DNA from: an archaeon
GTDB lineage: Archaea > Nanobdellota > Nanobdellia > Pacearchaeales > GW2011-AR1
Length of the DNA stretch: 7,749 bases
Assembly (NCBI GenBank): GCA_027318675.1
Contig: DAHVOT010000033.1
Location: forward strand, 1 to 7,749
Direction: 5' to 3'
In this document: positions 4,068-7,749 of the stretch, one piece after another
Position numbering within the stretch: the first letter of the stretch is position 1
Layout: every line of letters starts with the position of its first letter
Notes under the pieces: generated by a model
The model's input: the letters and a program-made list of their open reading frames with translations, nothing else
The model's database searches: none
Told to the model about the DNA's origin: nothing
Program-made: the position numbers and the translations under genes

Positions 4068-5333
4068 TTATTCTTTCCAATGTTCCAATGCTTTTTTTAA
4101 TTCTTCATGTTTATTAGAATATTCTTTTAAACTTTTTCCTTTCATGAATGCATCTATAGCTTGTCTCATTGCCTTTGCTCCTGCAATTGTTCCATCTGGA
4201 TGTCCATGAACTCCCCCTCCTGCTTGTATAACAATGTTGTTTCCCATGGCTTTTAACATCTTAGGCACAATTGCTGGATAAACTCCTCCAGAGGCAACAC
4301 CTAAAACAGGCTTAACATTATACCATTTTTGTTCTAGGTTCTTTTTTGTCTGGGGAGTAAATCGAGTTTCAATTTCTTCTTGTATATGTAAGACTTCTTT
4401 TTTATCCCCAGTCATTTTACCATAAATCGTTCCAATATGTAATGTGTCTACTCCAACCATTCTCGCTAATTGAGCAATAACTTCCATAGACATCCCATGT
4501 TCTGGATTTCTGTCATACATTGCATGTCCTGCTCTATGTGCATGAATGGGAAGTTTTGTGAAATTCCTTGCAGTTTGTAATGCTCCCCATCCTAATGTTA
4601 AAATATCCAACATAATGTAATTTCCTCCATTTTTTTCAACAAACTTTATTCTTTTTTTCATTTCTTCAGATTCGGCAGTACAGTTGATTAAGTATACTTT
4701 CTTCTCTCCTGTTTTCTTTTCAGCTTCTTCACATGCTTTAATAGTTAATAAAAATCTTTTTTTGAAATTATTGAAATTTTGGCTTGTTAAGTTTTCATCA
4801 TCCTTAACAACATCACATCCTCCTATCCAAGCTTCATAAGCAACTCTTGCATGATTTTTTTCATCAAGTCCAACCTTGGGCTTTATTATTGTTCCCATCA
4901 AAGGTCTTTTGGGTATTTTCATTAATTTTCTTAAACCATAAATTCCGTATCTTGGACCTTTGAAACTTTTCAGCATTTTTTCTGGAATTCTCAAATCTTC
5001 CCACATAAGTCCATCTACTGCTTTCATCCCATAGATATTTCCTCCAATGCTTGAAAGTATTTCTGGAACATTTCCCAATTCAAACAACTCAATAGGATAA
5101 GCAATCCTCACTCTTTTTTCTTTTTCACTTATATAATATATTTTAGGAGCTAATTTTTCAGCAACTTTCTTGTTCATTGTTCCTATATTTGTCCATGTTC
5201 CAATAGAACTCTCTCCAGCAACTTCTTCAGAAACTTTTTTTAAAGTATATCCTTTTGCAGGAGTTATTTTATATTGACAGATTACATCTGTTTTCTTTGG
5301 TTTATATTTTAAGTCTAAAAATTTATTTTGCAT
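4068..5333 (-). CDS. rbcL: Ribulose-1,5-bisphosphate carboxylase large subunit, form III
   Basis: A complete 421-residue RuBisCO large subunit with every active-site position intact (spinach number in brackets). E41 (60), T46 (65) and N99 (123) lie in the N-domain. K151 and K153 (175, 177) are in TIIKPKVGL. K177, the carbamylated lysine (201), is followed by D179 (203) and E180 (204) in GGCDVVKDDEN. H266-R267 (294-295), H299 (327), loop-6 K306 (334), S348 (379) and the phosphate-binding G372-G373 (403-404) complete the set. Length and motifs such as IQAGGGVHGHPDGTIAGAKA indicate archaeal form III, not photosynthetic form I. A form II/III protein would carry an extra insertion. The stretch before S348 (about 320-340) is slightly longer than in Thermococcus-type enzymes, so the sub-form needs a tree. 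Form III converts ribulose bisphosphate from AMP salvage and CO2 to two 3-phosphoglycerates. The two preceding enzymes, AMP phosphorylase and ribose-1,5-bisphosphate isomerase, are not in the window. First gene of its operon. Confidence 0.98.
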   Translation of the reverse strand: MQNKFLDLKYKPKKTDVICQYKITPAKGYTLKKVSEEVAGESSIGTWTNIGTMNKKVAEKLAPKIYYISEKEKRVRIAYPIELFELGNVPEILSSIGGNIYGMKAVDGLMWEDLRIPEKMLKSFKGPRYGIYGLRKLMKIPKRPLMGTIIKPKVGLDEKNHARVAYEAWIGGCDVVKDDENLTSQNFNNFKKRFLLTIKACEEAEKKTGEKKVYLINCTAESEEMKKRIKFVEKNGGNYIMLDILTLGWGALQTARNFTKLPIHAHRAGHAMYDRNPEHGMSMEVIAQLARMVGVDTLHIGTIYGKMTGDKKEVLHIQEEIETRFTPQTKKNLEQKWYNVKPVLGVASGGVYPAIVPKMLKAMGNNIVIQAGGGVHGHPDGTIAGAKAMRQAIDAFMKGKSLKEYSNKHEELKKALEHWKE

Positions 5334-5343
5334 TATCCAATTT

Positions 5344-5348
5344 ACCTC
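5344..5348 (-). promoter_or_regulatory. Shine-Dalgarno of RuBisCO
   Basis: GAGGT on the minus strand, 10 nt before the ATG at 5333. It supports this start and shows that the RuBisCO transcript, unlike several others here, has a real leader. Confidence 0.6.
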
Positions 5349-5382
5349 TTTTACATCAACAATATTATTGAAAGATTTTTAG

Positions 5383-5390
5383 TTTTTAAA
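5383..5390 (-). promoter_or_regulatory. TATA box of the RuBisCO operon
   Basis: TTTAAAAA on the minus strand, with a predicted transcription start near 5360. This leaves a leader of about 27 nt that keeps the Shine-Dalgarno. An 11-bp palindrome CAATATTATTG (5360-5370) straddles the predicted start and could be an operator, but it is AT-rich enough to be chance. Confidence 0.45.
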
Positions 5391-5405
5391 TTTAAGTTTT
5401 ATAAT

Positions 5406-6164
5406 CTATTTCGAGTTGTCCGCAAAGAATTCATATCCTCCAATAAGAGTTATTGTTGAAAGAAAATACCATATTATAACATCATCTAAAGGAAATACTT
5501 TCCCAAAAACTATAAATGTTTTAAGATATTCTCCAGGCCACCACCAACTTCCTATTTTCAAGGAAACAATTTCATAAACAAAAAATACCAAAGCAAAAAA
5601 CAATGTAGGTAGAAGAGTTTTCTTTAAAATAACAGGATTTTTACTGAAGATTATAATAGAAGGTATAATTAAAATTATTATCGCAGTTGTAAAATAGTTC
5701 ATTGCAATGATTTCTTGATTATAGATATAAACCCCAAATATAATTAGTGAAAAGACAATAAACATAATTACAAGATATTTGAATTTTTTTGATATTTTTT
5801 TTGTTTCTCTATCTACAAAATATTCGTAAAAAGATAAAACCCAGAAGATATTCAAGAAAGCAAAAAGCATATTTTCCAAAGGAATTATTCCAAGAAGGCG
5901 AGGGAGAGTTGATTGAACATCCCAAGTATTTGCAAGTCGGCTAGAAAGTTCAATAGCAAAAGCAAAAAGAAAAGTAGATACAATAGAAAATATTAAGATT
6001 TTTTTTCTTGATTTTTTAAGCCATAAAAAGTTAACAATTGAAGGAGGAACTAAAACAATTATAATTGATAAAAGATAAACTGGTTCAAGAAAGTAAACAA
6101 GTATACATGCAAGTAGAATATAACTAAATAAACCAATTAATCTTAATTTTTTAATATTTAACAT
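5406..6164 (-). CDS. Lycopene cyclase domain (CrtY-c/d type) membrane protein
   Basis: A 252-residue protein of about eight membrane helices (roughly 8-25, 29-48, 55-74, 94-115, 129-147, 155-173, 183-201, 224-247). It looks like two repeats of the small lycopene-cyclase-type domain found in heterodimeric bacterial CrtYc/CrtYd, archaeal CrtY and fungal CarRP. Each half holds a tryptophan region followed by a Pro-Leu-acid motif at a helix start. The first is W81 then P95-L96-E97-N98; the second is W207-W209 (SWWWPGEYL) then P225-L226-D227-D228. The usual motif is PxEE, so both copies are altered. Lycopene cyclases close beta-ionone rings; related proteins act on other isoprenoid ends. No carotenoid gene is nearby, so the substrate is open. 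The gene starts 35 bp after the cysteine-rich gene and ends just before the RuBisCO promoter. Confidence 0.72.
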   Translation of the reverse strand: MLNIKKLRLIGLFSYILLACILVYFLEPVYLLSIIIVLVPPSIVNFLWLKKSRKKILIFSIVSTFLFAFAIELSSRLANTWDVQSTLPRLLGIIPLENMLFAFLNIFWVLSFYEYFVDRETKKISKKFKYLVIMFIVFSLIIFGVYIYNQEIIAMNYFTTAIIILIIPSIIIFSKNPVILKKTLLPTLFFALVFFVYEIVSLKIGSWWWPGEYLKTFIVFGKVFPLDDVIIWYFLSTITLIGGYEFFADNSK

Positions 6165-6199
6165 CTTTTTATTATAAGAAATTTATCCTTCTTAAAGCT

Positions 6200-6397
6200 T
6201 CATTTTCCACAATAAGTTAATTGCATTCTTTTACTATGATATTCCTTACATTCTTTACAATTAGAATGTCTTGGACAAGTTAATTCAGGACATCTGCATT
6301 TTGGATTAAATGTTTCATCAATTTTTATTCTGCTTTTTTTCTTTTCCTCTGGAATAAAATATTCTTCATTTTCATCAATTGCTTCATCTTCTTCCAT
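6200..6397 (-). CDS. Small cysteine-rich putative zinc-binding protein
   Basis: A 65-residue protein in two parts. The N-terminus is acidic and disordered (1-22). The C-terminal module has cysteines at 34, 36, 41, 47, 50 and 63 and histidines at 44 and 54: CxCxxxxCxxHxxCxxCxxxH then a final C. This spacing suggests one or two bound zinc ions. It resembles, from memory, a small prokaryotic protein type with a 'CPRHGxCxxCxxYH...LPxC' pattern and no known function. Its ATG lies inside the preceding membrane-protein gene (14-bp overlap in another frame), which indicates translational coupling and perhaps a shared task, such as a cytoplasmic partner of that protein. Confidence 0.8.
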   Translation of the reverse strand: MEEDEAIDENEEYFIPEEKKKSRIKIDETFNPKCRCPELTCPRHSNCKECKEYHSKRMQLTYCGK

Positions 6398-6881
6398 TCT
6401 TTTTTCTATTTTTTTCTGTTTTTATATTTTCCCCTCTTTTACTCACCCAATAAGATACGTAAATTAAAACAGCTAAAGCAGCACCTAAAACAATAAATCT
6501 CATTAAATCATCCATATAACTCCAGTATCTACTTGTTCCATATATGATAAACATTAAACTTCCTAGCATCAATCCCCCAGATATAGAATTTACAGCAATA
6601 AATATTGTGCACAATGCAATTACTAAAACTCCAAAAATAATGCTTATTATAAACATGTTTTTTGAATAATTTTTATTTGCTATATCATATTTTTCAGAAC
6701 ATTCTTGATAAACTTGATTGTAATATTCTGAATTATTTACTGGATCAATCTTTCCCAGTTCTCTATAATCACAATAATCTTCATATTCTGGAGAATCATA
6801 TATTAGTTTTGTTCCAAAAACACAAAACATAAGAAAAATTATCGCTATGGCAATTCCCAAGATTATCTCCTTGATTTTCAT
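6384..6881 (-). CDS. Four-helix membrane protein with external cysteine-bearing loop
   Basis: A 165-residue membrane protein. Helices lie at about 5-27, 75-97, 100-116 and 126-147, and a basic cytoplasmic tail (KRGENIKTEKNRKKNGRR) fits inside by the positive-inside rule. Between helices 1 and 2 lies a 47-residue polar loop with PEYEDYC (31-37) and a second cysteine at 61. The loop should face outside and could form a disulfide. From memory, proteins of this layout with a PxYxDYC start to the loop recur in DPANN genomes; no function is known to me. The start is backed by a GAGGT Shine-Dalgarno (6892-6888) 6 nt before ATG. The 3' end overlaps the cysteine-rich gene by 14 bp. Confidence 0.83.
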   Translation of the reverse strand: MKIKEIILGIAIAIIFLMFCVFGTKLIYDSPEYEDYCDYRELGKIDPVNNSEYYNQVYQECSEKYDIANKNYSKNMFIISIIFGVLVIALCTIFIAVNSISGGLMLGSLMFIIYGTSRYWSYMDDLMRFIVLGAALAVLIYVSYWVSKRGENIKTEKNRKKNGRR

Positions 6882-6887
6882 TTCTTA

Positions 6888-6892
6888 ACCTC
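6888..6892 (-). promoter_or_regulatory. Shine-Dalgarno of the four-helix membrane protein
   Basis: GAGGT on the minus strand with 6-nt spacing to ATG at 6881. The 73-bp spacer up to the pilin-like gene also holds several TATA-like AT runs (for example near 6911-6919 and 6935-6951), none clearly preferable, so the gene may have its own promoter. Confidence 0.5.
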
Positions 6893-6954
6893 TTTTTAAT
6901 AATAAATTTTTTATTTAAGTGCATTTATCACGAATTGTTTATTTATTAATCTTA

Positions 6955-7548
6955 TTAGAATAATCCTTTTTTAACAACTTCTAAGTCAAAATAACCCGTG
7001 GTAGTTTCTCCAGTAAATTGAGCTCCTGAACAAGTTACTGTTATTGAGAATCTTTGTAAACACGGAGGAACAGTCTCGGGTATATTTATCTTCATAAGAG
7101 CATAACCATTGTTTTGATCAACTTGGTCAAATGTAACTGCTGTTGTTCCTGTTACTATTGAATTTGTAGGATTAGTCCATCCTTTTGAAATACAATATCC
7201 TGATCCTGGGTTTGCTTTAATGGCATATTTACAATTTGTTTTTGTAGTTCCCCATGCTTGAGGATTATCTGGAGCAAAACCAAAAGGAATACCAAAGTTT
7301 TCAGTTCCTTGTTTAACTGTTGCAGTATTCTTTCCACCTAAAGATACAACAAGTTTATCTCCTTCACTCCCGAACAAATTCTGTATTTCTCCTTTTACTT
7401 GATCATCTATACTATCAACATTATCTGTTGTACTTTTAAAAATATTTCTTGTTAAAACCAATCCTAAAACCAACGCTGACATTAAAAGAACTATAGTTAC
7501 AATTGTACCAACACTCATTTCCATTGCAGCTCTTTTTTTGTTCACCAT
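6955..7548 (-). CDS. Type IV pilin-like exported protein
   Basis: A 197-residue protein with a class III-type signal. A short basic head (MVNKKRAAMEM) ends in a glutamate (E10) directly before a hydrophobic helix of about 23 residues (12-34), as in archaeal pilins and archaellins cut by a prepilin peptidase of the FlaK/PibD kind. The exact cleavage site does not match the classical flagellin motif, so processing is uncertain. The rest is Thr-, Gly- and Asn-rich with strand-like segments, as expected for an external beta domain. Four cysteines (106, 119, 163, 173) could form two disulfides. No pilus ATPase or platform gene lies in the window. The gene is 15 bp from the preceding membrane-protein gene but appears to have its own leaderless promoter. 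Confidence 0.78.
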   Translation of the reverse strand: MVNKKRAAMEMSVGTIVTIVLLMSALVLGLVLTRNIFKSTTDNVDSIDDQVKGEIQNLFGSEGDKLVVSLGGKNTATVKQGTENFGIPFGFAPDNPQAWGTTKTNCKYAIKANPGSGYCISKGWTNPTNSIVTGTTAVTFDQVDQNNGYALMKINIPETVPPCLQRFSITVTCSGAQFTGETTTGYFDLEVVKKGLF

Positions 7549-7563
7549 CTTATTAAAATATAA

Positions 7564-7749
7564 TTAAATTGACTTTATAAATATATACACATTAAATATA
7601 ATTAAAATTAATCCTACGATTATTGTAATAACACTTAATATTTTAGAGATTTTAGCAAGTTTGGTTTGATGCTTTATACTTTTTATTAAAGCAAGTACAC
7701 CTAAAACTAATGCAGCTAAAGGAATACCTAAACTTACAATTAGTGTAGA
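7564..7749 (-). CDS. C-terminal end of a small membrane protein (partial)
   Basis: An open frame entering from the right edge and ending at TAA (7566-7564), with 61 residues visible. It shows two hydrophobic helices separated by a basic loop. The first is rich in Leu, Ala and Gly (VSLGIPLAALVLGVLALI) and is followed by KSIKHQTKLAKISK. A second Ile-rich helix (about 21 residues) ends in YIFIKSI. This helix-basic loop-helix ending is common in small uncharacterised archaeal membrane proteins. The family cannot be named from this fragment. Composition and direction fit the neighbouring genes. Confidence 0.6.
   Translation of the reverse strand, partial: STLIVSLGIPLAALVLGVLALIKSIKHQTKLAKISKILSVITIIVGLILIIFNVYIFIKSI
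7574..7581 (-). promoter_or_regulatory. TATA box of the pilin-like gene
   Basis: TTTATAAA, centred about 29 bp before the ATG at 7548 and lying inside the last codons of the upstream gene. The predicted transcript begins within a few bases of the start codon, and no Shine-Dalgarno is present, so translation would be leaderless or nearly so. Confidence 0.45.

Noticed and set aside
3562..4209. Long plus-strand open frame of 215 codons
   Set aside because: It lies antisense to the DUF5654 gene and to the ends of RuBisCO and Nudix, all of which are well supported. Its Phe/Ser/Leu-rich composition is what reverse-read lysine- and glutamate-rich genes give.
7155..7337. Second minus-strand frame within the pilin-like gene
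   Set aside because: It is a same-strand frame-shifted shadow; the pilin frame has a signal sequence, a promoter and full length.

Overview
The window is strongly AT-rich, gene-dense archaeal DNA. Its translation genes are archaeal/eukaryotic-type (eS19, eL39, eL31). It also carries a form III RuBisCO, several leaderless-type promoters with TATA boxes about 25-30 bp before the start codon, and a class III (pilin-like) signal sequence. Together with short spacers and many small hypothetical membrane proteins, this suggests a small-genome DPANN archaeon of the Pacearchaeota/Woesearchaeota type. The lineage is inferred from gene content, not from a phylogenetic marker tree. All genes but one lie on the minus strand, so the text below reads from high to low coordinates.

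Right part (7749 to 5406): a set of membrane and surface genes. These are the C-terminal end of a two-helix membrane protein, a pilin-like exported protein with its own leaderless promoter, a four-helix membrane protein overlapping a small cysteine-rich protein, and an eight-helix protein with two lycopene-cyclase-type repeats. Middle part (5333 to 3266): a tight unit of RuBisCO, a DUF5654-type two-helix protein and a Nudix hydrolase of the Ap4A-pyrophosphatase type. It is headed by a TATA box and a clear Shine-Dalgarno sequence. RuBisCO in such archaea is expected to act in AMP salvage, and an Ap4A hydrolase would release AMP.

Centre-left (3257 to 2264): the only plus-strand gene (86 residues, unknown) diverges from a two-gene RNA-binding unit: a stand-alone NFACT-R domain and a CRS1/YhbY (CRM) domain. 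The 50-bp divergent spacer holds one near-symmetric TATA box placed equally far from both start codons. Left (2250 to 1): a ribosomal protein operon eS19-eL39-unknown-eL31 with one-base gaps. It is preceded by a TATA box and a leader that can fold into a compact three-way junction, with a GNRA tetraloop on one arm, beginning at about the predicted transcription start. This leader is the strongest candidate for an undescribed regulatory element here. eL31 has a long charged C-terminal extension containing a calcium-loop-like DxNxDGxxD motif. After eL31, in place of the usual archaeal neighbours (eIF6, eL20/LX), come two virus-like genes: a minimal T4-endonuclease-V-type protein lacking the C-terminal third, and a truncated gene with a phage-type N-terminus. 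No rRNA, tRNA, CRISPR array or insertion sequence was seen.
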